Assembly (NCBI RefSeq): GCF_002042975.1
Contig: NW_018149640.1
Coordinates: 1,341,980 to 1,405,979 of the forward strand
DNA length: 64,000 bases
Origin: Orbicella faveolata
Lineage: Eukaryota > Cnidaria > Anthozoa > Scleractinia > Merulinidae
Reading direction: 5' to 3'
Both the position numbers and the translations under genes were made by a program. Shown here one piece after another: positions 24,501 through 34,199 of this stretch (its first letter is position 1; every line of letters starts with the position of its first letter). A model generated the notes under the pieces. It did no database searches. It was not told the DNA's origin and was given only the letters and a program-made list of their open reading frames with translations.

Positions 24501-27500
24501 CTCTTTCTTTTCCTAGGAGCTTATCCACCAACATACACTGAGTATGGCGCAGCTGGACCCAGATAATCAAAGTAAGGATATTTGCATTCTTGAAAACAGA
24601 TAGACTTGTCACAAGTCGATCTTTGAGTGATGAAGCCCCAAGCATGAGTGACGAACAACGAAAACTGCGAAACCGACAGACCAGAGAAATACATGTACTG
24701 AAGGGCCTAAGGGACATAAATTTTTAACCCCCTTACCAAATACACTCTTTTCCCCTCCCCTCCCCTCCTACACACACCCACCCCCATTTTTTTCAAGCAA
24801 GAAGTCGACCATGTTCATTTGGCCCTTCCTCACTCCTGTGTTTAAAACAGCAGCTCTAATCTCTTAAGTCTCTCACTACATTACACTCTCAGAGTTTGTC
24901 AGCATGATTGAAAGCGAGCCAGGAAAATAAGTTTTAACAAGTCCTTAACATGGTTTATGAGAGTACAGGTAGGCTTGGAGAGATTTAAAACTGCTATCTT
25001 GTACATGTTTCTGCAAATTAACTGGAGTTCATTTTGTCTTGAATCACTTCCTCAGCTGTACCACAAGAAGTAGATAGCTATCACAGCTTATGTCCCATAG
25101 AACCACTGGACACTCCAACAGATCAGGTATTTGTAAACAATGCATCGCAGACTTTTCCTGAATTGGGTCTGAATCTCAAACTGCATGAAGGTGATACGAT
25201 TCCTGGTTCACGTACTTTCCTCTCTACAGTACTTTTAAACTGTCCAGTTTATACTTGATAATAAGGAGCCCTGAAAGGAAATGGCTGGAATGAATAATAT
25301 ATACTATTGAAAACTGTTGGTCCCTGCACGCAATAGGGCATCTCAAAAATGGTAGCGCCTTCTGAAAAAGTGGAATTTGCATGGGAATCTCTCATCTTCT
25401 GAAACTTGAAATTTGATAACGTTTCATCCAAACACCGTGATATAAACAGCAAGTCCTTTCCTGCTATTACTAACTATCACTGCTAAGTTTTTTTTCTTTC
25501 CGAATCGCTAACGTTTACATTACTTGCAAACAATTTTGGACGATTTTACTTTCGGACGATTTTAACTTCGAACAAAAAAAAGTGTCCGAAAAGAGAACCG
25601 TTCGAAATTTTAAGCGTCCGAAATATTCACAGTACAGTATTAAACTTTTAAATAGCGCCAAAGCTCTTAGTTTTCTTTAGAGGGAACTCTAGTTGATACA
25701 CGCCTTCAGATACGTAATGACTTGATAGAACATATAATTATGTGTTATTTTCTCGTCGGTGTATCTGTAAAACCATGAGGGTGCAGTAAAACTATCATTT
25801 TCATAGATGCTGTTTCAGTCTAACTTGTGTTTTGTGGACGTAAATTTACTTTAGCTATGTTTCAGCAAAGTGTCCAAAATTTGTCCGAAATGAGATGAAA
25901 AATGTCCGAAAATTAAACGTCCAAAATAAAACGTCCGAATTTTTTTTGCAAGTAATGTATTTCCTGTTTTCTTATCCTTTAGGCACAAAGGACATTCGGT
26001 TATATGACAACTTGTTACAAAGCCACAAATTCGAAAGATAGTCTTGTCTACATACTTCGAAGAATACACGGTAAGTGGACTGGGTCAGTGATGAACACGA
26101 TCAGTCGGTTTGTTTTCTCGCCTTTTTTTTCTTCACCGTTTTTTTTTTTTTTTCTTGTTTTTCAGCTTTTCGACTTGTGAATGCCAAATCCATGTTTCTT
26201 GTCGATCAGTGGAAAAAAATCAGCCACTCAAACCTCGTCAGTCTTAGAGAGGTTTTCACGACCAAATCATTTGGAGACAACTGTAAGTCATGTTCCTTTT
26301 CTCCCTCTGAGCTTCTTGCTTTTCTTGGATAGAGAACAAGAATGTTAATTCTATTTTATTACAACCATTGCCTCTAGTCTTGCGAGTAACACCGACTGAA
26401 ATTAAAAATTCGCAAAGGAAGAAAAAATTAACCAACAATGAGCATTGACTCTATCTCAGGCCCCGTCCCACACTACGCCGAAGAAATTTGAAAACGCAGC
26501 TTTGTCATACACTAAAATGTCATACTTGGTTACGGTTAGGCTCACCGTCCACACTAATCCGTCACGAAAACGGAGCTTTACAAAAGCGTTCTTCAAACCG
26601 GAGGAATTTGAAAACGCCGACTTTGCGTTTTAGTGTCGACGGAAAACATTTTGAAAACGGAGCTTTTCGAAAACCATGATGTCACGACAATCTCTGATGT
26701 GATTTCTCTGCCCGGGTTTTCCTCAAACACAAATCCAAAATGACCAGTGATTGTTGCGTTTTAAATTTCGCCGGCGTAGTGTGGACGAAAAACATTTGAT
26801 GCGTTTTCAGAGTGAAACCTCCGTTTTCAAATTTCTCCGGCGTAGTGTGGAGAGGGCCTCAAACACAACTACAGTACATCCCTAGAATTTGATCAACGTT
26901 ACCTAATGGGAATCTTCCTCGCCTTCTTCGTCTCACAGCGCTCGTCTTTGTTTACGACTATCATCCTGGAGCGGAAACGCTTCTTATGAGGCACTTCTCG
27001 GGTCCTGATTCCACTCTCGCTGTGGGCCCCGATGGTACGTTATTGTTTCCCTCTAATCCCCGCGCCGGCGGAATCTCGAACAGGCACAGACCTGGCGGGC
27101 ACCGAAGTCCAATGCCCGAGAGATTGATCTGGAGCTACATTATCCAGCTGTCCTCGGCACTGAGAACGGTACACGCATCTGGCTTGGCTTGTAGAGTGAT
27201 CGATCCTTCCAAGATTTTATTAATTGGAAACTCAAGGTGAGCATTTGTTTGTAAACCCGTTTCACGAGGAAGACGAGTGGAGCCCAAGCTGGGGTTGCTG
27301 TGTCATGTTCTCAGGGAAGACACCTTACCCCTCGCAATGTCTCTCTCCCTGGATGTGGTCATGCCCCCCGATCCACTATGGGCCTATGGCACCACGCTGA
27401 ATATCTTTTGTTTTGTGGTTTTATTCACAGACTCAGAATAAACGGCTGTGGTATATTTGATGTTCTCAGTTTCGACGCCAGTAACAGTCCAAACGCTATG

Positions 27501-29874
27501 ATTCCTCATTTTCAGGTAAATCTACTAGCCGGTATGGTAGAAACTTATAGCTTCGGTTAAGGGTTGATGTTTTTTAATCTATTGGTTGAATTGAAGTCAA
27601 AGGTTGCATAAGAAAAGGTTTCAATTTACCGTCGCTGGTATTATGCGTTTGTTTTGAGGTTTCTCATTCATTGAGCTCTCTTGATTGGTTCAAAAACCTC
27701 GATTGACCTACTCTATCCAATCAGAGCAAACATGGCGTCTCATCAGCCAATCAGGAGTATTTCTGAAACAATCGCGACTTGGCTTACGCGTGAGTTTTCC
27801 CGCGCTTGCTGCAGGTCACATGTTACTACGTCGAGTTTTGATTGGCTCATTACCTTGTTTGAGTCTTTAGTGGAATCCATGTATGTCTAACTCTTTTGAG
27901 CAGTCTCGTTCAAGAGCACTGACTTAAGGTTTCTCTTGTTGTTTATGTTTTTCACCGTTTCTCTTGTAGCAAGAGGATCTCACTTCGCTTGGTAAGCTGA
28001 TCCTTGCCTTGGCGTGTTATTCTCTCCAAGCCGTTCAGCGAGAACATATTCAGCAGTCACTGGAATACATGGCTATGAACTACTCGTCAGATCTTAAAAA
28101 TCTTATCATGTAAGTTGCATGTATTCTTGGCGTAGTGTGAATGCAAAACACTTGATGGGTTTTCAAATTCACCCGGTGTAGCGTGGCAAGGGCGTAGCCA
28201 GAGAGGATCCTGGGGTGCCCGTGACCCTCCTTTTGTAAGCCTGTTTTAAGCAAACAATCAACAACAGGTGGCGCAAACGACATGACGATCTGGTGAGTAC
28301 CCTCACTTTGACACAGTGTGACCCCCCTTTGGAAAATCCTGGCTACGCCCCTGCGTGGACGGGGCCTTTCTTGCCAGCAGTCCTCGGCCACCGCACGTGA
28401 AGAGGAGGAATGGCACCATGGCAGTTTGAAAGCAGTTTGAAAGGAGAAAATAATTTTACGGTACTTTCTGTCACTGTAAACTGATTTGCGTTCTTGTGTA
28501 GTTTTAACCAATCTTTTTCTGTTTTTTATTATTGTTTTTTTTATTTTTTTATTTTATTTTTTTTTAGCTATCTTCTAAGCAGTCCTCTCCCATCGCATAT
28601 GAAGAGTGTGAATGACATCATGCCGATGATTGGCGCCAGATTCTACACGCAACTGGACGCCGCCCAAGTCAAGTGCGATGTTTTGGAGGGTGAATTGGCC
28701 AAGGTAATTCTTATTACCCCACACAACTCTTAGAAAATTTTTCGGCAATCTTTGGGTGGTCTTTGGTAGACTCCGGATGCCTTCGGGTAATCTTCGGAAA
28801 AGTTTCACAGATTAACCTACCTTTATCAACTTCAAGTTGATAACTCTTCGGAAGACCTCGGAAACTGCTCGCTCTCTTCGGGTTTCAACGGACTAACGTG
28901 GAAACGTAATTTTTAGCAAGCCTAAAAAATTGAGCATTTTTCAATTGTGTTATTCAAAATAAACATACAAAAAATTCCTTGTAATAGTCATGTCTGATCT
29001 TTTTATCATTTCTGAAAGGTGAACAAATGCAAATTTGAGGTTTTTTTCCCTTTGATTTAGGAAATGGAAAATGGCCGTCTTTTTAGAGTCCTCTGCAAGA
29101 TGGGAACAATCAACGAACGACCTGAGTAGCTAAGCTTTTTGTTTTGTTATTTGCTAAACAGATTTGAAACTTTTTGAGACGTGTACACTGTTAGCTAAGG
29201 AATGCTACCGGGTGGCTTCTGACTCGTTGCCACTCCTTTGTAGGTTCAGCATGGATCCAAGTTGGTCGGAGACTGGTGACCGATATCTGCTGAAGTTGTT
29301 CAGGGACTATCTGTTCCATCAAGTGACGGAGAATGGAGCACCATGGGTAGACCTAGCTCATATTGTTGCCTGCCTAAACAAGGTGAAGCACGCAGTTGAT
29401 CAGTTTTAAAGTAATATATCAAACACGAAAGACCGTTTGACTACATTTCGAAACACCGAGAAGAGAGTTGAAAATACGACGCCTAGCGGAGTATTTTTGG
29501 TGAACTTTGAGGTGCCGGATAATGTGGTCAAACACTGTCTTGAGTGTTTGATATATCTTCTCAATCGAAACTAAAACTAAGGAGAGAACGGAGAAATAAT
29601 ATCGTAAAAATCTATACTAATTGAGATCAGATATCCAAACACCGTCAAGGTCGTGATTTCCTTTCTTCAACCTTGATGAATTATTAATGAGTTTGAAAAT
29701 GTAATGTACTATTTTTCTTTGTTGTTTTTCACTTTCTAGCTGGAAGCAGGCACGTCCGAGAAGGTGTGTCTCGTGTCCCGAGATGAACAGTCTGTGTTAG
29801 TGGTGTCGTATCGCGATTTGAAGAACTGCTTCGAAGGTGCCTTCAGTGAAATTCTGTCGGCCTCTCTGACGTAA
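18552..29874 (+). CDS. PAN3: PAN2-PAN3 deadenylase complex subunit PAN3 (complete, 16 exons)
   Basis: PAN3 recruits the PAN2 exonuclease to mRNA poly(A) tails through the poly(A)-binding protein, starting cytoplasmic deadenylation. Exons: 18552-18693, 20788-21041, 21952-22140, 23546-23668, 24316-24423, 24517-24571, 25056-25126, 25983-26070, 26166-26282, 26939-27236, 27431-27515, 27970-28109, 28568-28703, 29061-29125, 29244-29382, 29740-29874. All phases join and the total is 2,145 bases (714 aa). Residues about 19-38 form a CCCH zinc finger (C-x8-C-x5-C-x3-H) in exon 1. A Pro/Asn/Gln-rich linker follows, with a possible PABP-binding PAM2-like FEFLP in exon 3. The pseudokinase begins around YKATNSKD and includes LVFVYDYHPGAETL. 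In place of HRD and DFG it has CRVIDPSK and NGCGIFD. A coiled coil and the C-terminal knob follow (WVDLAHIVACLNKLEAGTSE). Length and order match known PAN3 proteins. Expression control is not visible. Confidence 0.97.
19963..20270. repeat. MITE with CACAAGC-rich interior (PAN3 intron 1)
   Basis: The ends are inverted: AAGCATGGTTTTCACTAACG on the left and the reverse of AAGCCTGGTTTTCACTAGCG on the right. Inside, GCACAAGC/GCTTGTGC words repeat in both orientations, so most of the element can fold into one hairpin. It has no coding content. Confidence 0.8.
21285..21605 (+). repeat. Dispersed repeat copy 1 (GGCAAATTGACCGG..), interrupted
   Basis: 21449-21600 aligns with 22190-22345 in direct orientation. 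Shared blocks are GGGCAAATTGA, GCTGTGAGGA, TTTTGCCC.CCTG and TTTTGCC.GCCTGTGAAAAC. This copy is split by the short TIR element at 21304-21443. Confidence 0.7.
21304..21443. mobile_element. 140-bp MITE with 5-bp target duplication
   Basis: The ends CAGTGGTGGATC and GATCTGCTACTG are imperfect inverted repeats. CCAGG flanks both sides (21299-21303 and 21444-21448). It sits inside the dispersed repeat 21285-21605. It resembles the element at 28197-28353 in having CAG..CTG-type ends, a G-rich subterminal stretch and a 5-bp duplication. The superfamily is not assigned. Confidence 0.75.
22185..22350 (+). repeat. Dispersed repeat copy 2 (direct)
   Basis: Uninterrupted relative of the repeat at 21449-21600, about 700 bp downstream in the next PAN3 intron. 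Its boundaries are approximate. Confidence 0.7.
25516..25959. repeat. MITE with TACATTACTTGCAAA ends
   Basis: The left end TACATTACTTGCAAA is matched by the inverted TTTGCAAGTAATGTA at the right end, possibly with a TA target. Both subterminal regions carry repeated GTCCGAAA/TTTCGGAC words in opposite orientation. It lies in the PAN3 intron before the exon at 25983. Confidence 0.8.
26459..26858. mobile_element. MITE with GGCCCCGTCC ends, 3-bp TCA duplication
   Basis: Inverted ends begin GGCCCCGTCC.ACACTACGCC and finish GGCGTAGTGTGGAGAGGGCC, flanked by TCA on both sides. Internal blocks (CGTTTTC, CCTCCGG) recur in both orientations. It is the same family as 32848-33221 and the fragments at 3825-3975 and 28122-28368. 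The short target and GC-rich ends suggest a PIF/Harbinger-like origin, which is inference. Confidence 0.85.
27265..27400 (+). repeat. Possible degenerate SINE family 1 core
   Basis: The stretch containing GTTCTCAGGGAAGACACCTT and the following CAATGTCTCTCTCCC resembles the family 1 core (TTCTTGGGCAAGACACTTTA and TGCCTCTCTTCACCC). The head and tail are not recognisable, so this is weak. Confidence 0.3.
28122..28368 (+). mobile_element. Truncated GGCCCCGTCC-end MITE, interrupted by a nested element
   Basis: The right part of the MITE family seen at 26459-26858 lies at 28122-28196 and resumes at 28359-28368 (ACGGGGCC). The two pieces read continuously across the nested insertion at 28197-28353 once one CGTGG copy is discounted. 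It lies in the PAN3 intron before the exon at 28568. Confidence 0.75.
28197..28353. mobile_element. 157-bp nested MITE with 5-bp CGTGG duplication
   Basis: The ends CAAGGGCGTAGCC and GGCTACGCCCCTG are near-perfect inverted repeats. CGTGG lies on both sides (28192-28196 and 28354-28358). Subterminal runs are TGGGGTGCCC and GACCCCCC. There is no transposase. The superfamily is not assigned; the 5-bp target is unlike the usual 8 bp of hAT elements. Confidence 0.85.
28733..28880 (+). repeat. About 10-11-bp TCTTCGG-type minisatellite
   Basis: Units such as CGGCAATCTTTGGGTGGTCT, then GGTAATCTTCGG and later CTCTTCGGAAGACCTCGG, repeat a TCTTCGG core every 10-12 bases. The same motif recurs near 33588. 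It begins just after the PAN3 exon ending at 28703. Confidence 0.6.
29411..29560. repeat. Fold-back MITE (ATATATCAAACAC ends)
   Basis: The left end reads AATATATCAAACAC and the right end GTGTTTGATATAT. Similarity continues inwards for about 45 bases on each arm (GTTTGACTACAT against the reverse of ATGTGGTCAAAC). It lies in the last PAN3 intron. Confidence 0.8.
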
Positions 29875-30681
29875 AAACAGCACTAATGTAACTATAGATG
29901 ATAAAGATTCTAACATAAGCAAAATAGCAAAGTACGCTGAAAAATAGCCTGCGTGATCCACGCAAGAATCCTCGCGCGAAAGGCTCGCGCCAAGCGTGCA
30001 CGTGTCAGGAGTATAAAATAGATTTTTTTCATGCGTATTAAGCGGGCTATTTTTCACGCGGAAATAGATACTTGATATAGTAATGCATGAATTGTTTAAT
30101 CTGCTGTAGACATTGTTCTTTTGCTAATGATCCCTAAATTCGGGTGGGTCTTTGAACCGAGAGGCCAGTGAAAACTGTCTTTCGCGTCTTCACCCGTCAA
30201 CCACCCCGCCTTCTCTTATACTCGAACCAGTACTCCTCTTTCTCTGCGAATGACTCATCCCCAGTCCTTCAGCGATTCTTATGAGGAAATTGTCAAGTCT
30301 TACAATTTTCTCCTATGAGAGGAGTGCTGATGGATTCAGCGGCTACAACCGGCTTGAACGTAGTTCTGATTAGGAAATTATTGCGCAGCAATTCACGCAA
30401 GCTGAGCTTAGATAAGCGTCACGTTTTGTCTCACAATCATTGTAATGTTTGTCTTTGTTCGAGACAAGCCTTCCCGTCGTCAGCGTGAATTAGCAAGATT
30501 ATCATTATTTCAGTTTACTTTCAACGTAGAATGGTATTTTTGCAAAAAGCGTCGTCTTCGTTATTCATAAAACAAAAGTTTCTAGGTACTGCTGCCACTC
30601 GAACATAAATCAAACTCACGCAGTTTCTGAATTCTCAAAAGGTATTACCATCTTATCTCTCCATAATGTCAAATCATAATA

Positions 30682-30851
30682 TCATGGGTGACAAATTGCT
30701 CCTTAATTTTGGCGCGAATTTTCAGCGTTGATGTCTAATTTCACATGTGAAATTACAAAATTGCCATGGCAACGTTTGGCGCGATATTTCTCGTTATGTA
30801 CATTAAACAATTTAAAAACCACGATTGTGAGTGTAATTTGTCACCCATGAC
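30682..30851. repeat. Fold-back element with TCATGGGTGACAAATT ends
   Basis: ATCATGGGTGACAAATTG at the left is matched by the inverted AATTTGTCACCCATGA at the right. A second inverted pair follows at about 30857-31020 (ATGGTAATCAAATAGTATAC against TTTGATTACTCAT). Neither has coding content. Confidence 0.7.
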
Positions 30852-32847
30852 ATTGAATGGTAATCAAATAGTATACTCGTGAAATTAAGTAAAAATTTCA
30901 CTTGGGTCTTGTCAAAATTCAAATAATTTCTCTGGCCGAAAGGTTCGGGAATTTATTAGAATTTTGGCAAAACGCCCGTGAAATTATTTCCTAATTTCAC
31001 TCGTCAGCATTTGATTACTCATACTAATATGGCGCACTAGTCATCAGAATACTAAAAGAAACCGTTACTCAAAGAAATTTATGGAGAAAAGTCAAGAGAA
31101 TTTGTATATCGACGATTGAGATCCAAATCAGTGTACAATATTAATTAATAACAAGAACTTCATTTACCAAATCCAACAACGTTATAAATATCATTTGGGA
31201 TGTAAGAAAGTTTAGAACAGTACAGTTGAGGGTGACGGAATGTAATAGGACGGACTTTGAATAATATTCCTCGGCAAAAAAGGTAGAATCAAGGAGTGAC
31301 AAGCTATGTTCATGTAAATAGCATGTTTATTCAAACAAACGCGCTAACAGCAACCACAACAACAAATTGAAAAAAACTATTGAGCACTCTTTTTTTGGCT
31401 TTGTCACGCAATCGTGTTCGTTGGAATCGAAAGATTGCGTGACAGGTTAGCAGAACTCGGTCATTCTGAAGCTAACTTAAACGGTACAAGTTTGTTGTGT
31501 GTAACTTTAGCCGCTGCTTACATCACGCAAAAATCGCATATAATTTTCATCATTATGATGTGAAGCTAGGTTATCTAGGGGTATTAAAGTATGTTTCAGT
31601 GTTTAAAAATCTTATGTTTCTTTTTCGTGTTGTGAACTACAATCGTAAACAATTTGTAGGTTTGATTTCAACGCAGCAAACTTGTACCATCCTTATCGGC
31701 ACTTACAAGCTCATTTGGTGTGTAAATAGACAGAGTTTTTTTAACTTCCAGTTTATATTCAAACTTAAGATTTTAACTAGAAGTTCCGATACACATGGGG
31801 GCTGTCCTCATCTGACAGTTCTTGCGCTCACCAAGAAATAACTTGCGGTTTTCTTAGTTCGGTAGAACTAAAACGAGTGATAATGTTCAGTGAAGACGGT
31901 GGTGTATTTTGATCTTATGAGATTCTCCCGTAAAGTTCCATGGCTATGAGGACACAAATTTACATTCTGTACGCGAAACATGCGAAAAGAGTCGTCCTTT
32001 TATAGCGGAACTTCTTGTTTTAACATATGACGGAGCCACTTTGTTTTACAAGATTTTGTCTACGGAGTAGTGTTCCAATGACGAGATATCATCGTTGGGC
32101 AAACGCGTTAAGTCTATTATGGTTTCTTATTGGCCAAATCGAAAGCTTTGTTTTGATGGTTGGAAAATGTTGTAGGTGTTTCTTGACCAATCAAATGACA
32201 GCGTGATGTCATAGGAAAGAGTTAGTCAGTAAGAAGCAGTGTGCGGAAATGAAATAGCAACCAGGTACCCGGATGGACTGTTCCAAGGGTCACGTGTTAT
32301 TTCACATGAAAATGAGTCTTGTTCAAAGTGGACTCCTTTCTGTTTTTGTTTCTTTCAAAGCAACAAGTTATAAACATTCCTGTTCTCGGCGTTGTAAAGT
32401 TTCCTTGTAAATAACTATTCAGAGGTCAGCAGAGTCTGAGAGATACATTCTTGGTATTTCTTTCAAGTGTCTTCTCGTTAAAGTAAAAACACAAGACATA
32501 ATATGTATAAAGTATAGAAGTCTATCTTGTAGATACTGTGTAATTGTACAGCGACGTTTTCCAATACACTAAACGTATTTTTCAATATTTATAGTTAAAG
32601 GAAGATTAGCTAAGGTTTTTAATGAATTATTTTCAAAGTCAAATATTTAGCTCCTTTTCTAAAGGACTTCCAAAGAAATTCGATATTTATGCTATCGAGT
32701 TTGCACCAGTCGGACTGATATACCTACTATCGAGAATTCTAGATACGAGGCAAAGTAAGATTTATTCGAGATATTATTATGAAAATGAAAAGTCTTCAAT
32801 AAACAATTGTTTGAATGTTAGAAATGTAGTTGCGATTTATTTATTTA

Positions 32848-33221
32848 GGCCCCGTTCATATTACGCCGGAGCAATTTGGAAACGGAAGTTTCACTCTGAA
32901 AATGCATTGAATGTTTTCCGTCCACATTACGCCGGAGAAATTTAAAAACGCAACAATCACCGGTCATTTTGGATTTGTGTTTGAGGAAAACTAGGTCAGG
33001 GAAGTCACATGATCATCGTGACGTCATAGTTTTCAAAAAGCTTCGTTTTCAAAATGTTTTCCGTCCACACTAGAGCGCAAAGGAGGCGTTTTCAAATTCC
33101 TCCGGTTTGAAGAGCGTTTTCGAAAAGCTCCGTTTTCTTGACGGATTAGTGCAGACGGAAGGCCTAGCCGGAGAAGTAAAGCTTCGTTGTCAAATTCCTC
33201 CGGCGTAATGTGGACGGGGCC
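32848..33221. mobile_element. MITE with GGCCCCGTCC ends, second full copy
   Basis: Inverted ends of about 24 bp (GGCCCCGTTCATATTACGCC and the reverse of the right end) bound a body that aligns block by block with 26459-26858. Shared blocks include TGACGTCATAGTTTTC, GACGGATTAG and CCTCCGGTTTGAA. Confidence 0.9.
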
Positions 33222-33329
33222 TTGAATTACTTTTATGAAATGGAGGAAATCATCAATAATTCATCACATTCATGACCGTGACGGTGTTTGGATGTCTGAT
33301 CTTTATAATAGCCATTTTCGGCGGTAAGC

Positions 33330-33400
33330 CGGCCATTTTGAATTCTGTTATTTCAAGTAGCTATTATGGGATGTTCAGAGGGCAAATTAGTATGTATTTT
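33330..33400 (+). repeat. Single arm of the 5429-5550 fold-back family
   Basis: It matches the left arm of the palindromic element at 5429 almost base for base (GCCATTTTGAATTCTGTT, then AGCTATTATGGGATG and GGGCAAATTAGTATGTAT). The right arm is missing. Confidence 0.8.
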
Positions 33401-33587
33401 ACATTTATTATATAAACACCAGTGAAGTACCAGGATTTTTCCTTTTACTAGAAAATCATATCTTCATCGCAAGCAGTGAAGCTACTATTTTTATCTTTCA
33501 CACTGTGAAGATATCATTCCTTTTTGATGACATTTTTCTTTTGTCCCTTTAACTATACTTAAATTTGTTGATGTATGATCGAAACAT

Positions 33588-33665
33588 CTTCAGATCTTCG
33601 GTAGTCTTCGGCAATCTTCGTTAATCTTCGGAAAATGTTCAGAAATGTTCGGAAAATGTTCGGAA
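33588..33665 (+). repeat. 10-bp TCTTCGG minisatellite
   Basis: Runs of ATCTTCGGTAGTCTTCGGCA have a strict 10-bp step, then degenerate to AAATGTTCGG units. It is the same motif as at 28733. Confidence 0.85.
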
Positions 33666-33868
33666 GCGTTCGCTGCGCTCACTCGTGAGATATCGAGTTG
33701 AACACTCGAAGATAAAATTCGTATCCACGCGCGGGCATGTAATATCCTCTTTTATTATATGGAGAAGAGTGTTTTACTGGGAACTAAACCACTCGTAGAT
33801 TCCATACGCCACTTCATCCGGGACCCGAGTGGCGTATNTATAATAAAAAGAACATTACACGTTGGCTC

Positions 33869-33975
33869 GAAGATATGAATTTTATGTTCTCGTGGCAAGA
33901 ACAATATCTCACGAGTGAGCTTCGCTCACTCGTGAGGTATTGTTCTTGCCACGAGAACATAAAATTCATATCTTC
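33869..33975. repeat. Near-perfect palindrome, 52-bp arms and 3-bp loop
   Basis: 33869-33920 and 33924-33975 are reverse complements with one mismatch, around the loop TTC. Outer flanks (ACATTACACGTTGGC against the reverse of GCCACCGTGTAATAT) continue the symmetry more loosely. Related inverted sequence precedes it at 33680-33770. A single N lies at 33838. Confidence 0.9.
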
Positions 33976-34199
33976 TCGCCACCGTGTAATATCCTCTATA
34001 TGTGTATTATTGAATGACGATTGAATACGCTTGGAAATTGAAGGATTGTCGAAGCCAGGAATTGATCAGTTTAACGAAAATGACTCCATAAAATATACGA
34101 AGATTACTATTAAACACAAATTTTCCTTCGTATCAAGGTCGCAAAGTGCAAAGTTCCCATCATTCAAGTCCACGTAGTGATCCGTGATCCAGTCTTCAG

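Larger units (their letters stand above)
29875..34199. other. Repeat-rich spacer between PAN3 and TMEM175-like gene 1
   Basis: This 4.3-kb interval between convergent genes must contain both 3' UTRs. I recognise fold-back elements (30682-30851, 32848-33221, 33330-33400, 33869-33975) and a minisatellite (33588-33665). The open frames at 31497-31841 and 32622-32945 show no domain, and the second runs into a MITE. Confidence 0.5.

Noticed and set aside
31497-31841. 114-codon open frame in the spacer
   Set aside because: AT-rich, without domain or conserved pattern and without supporting splice sites.
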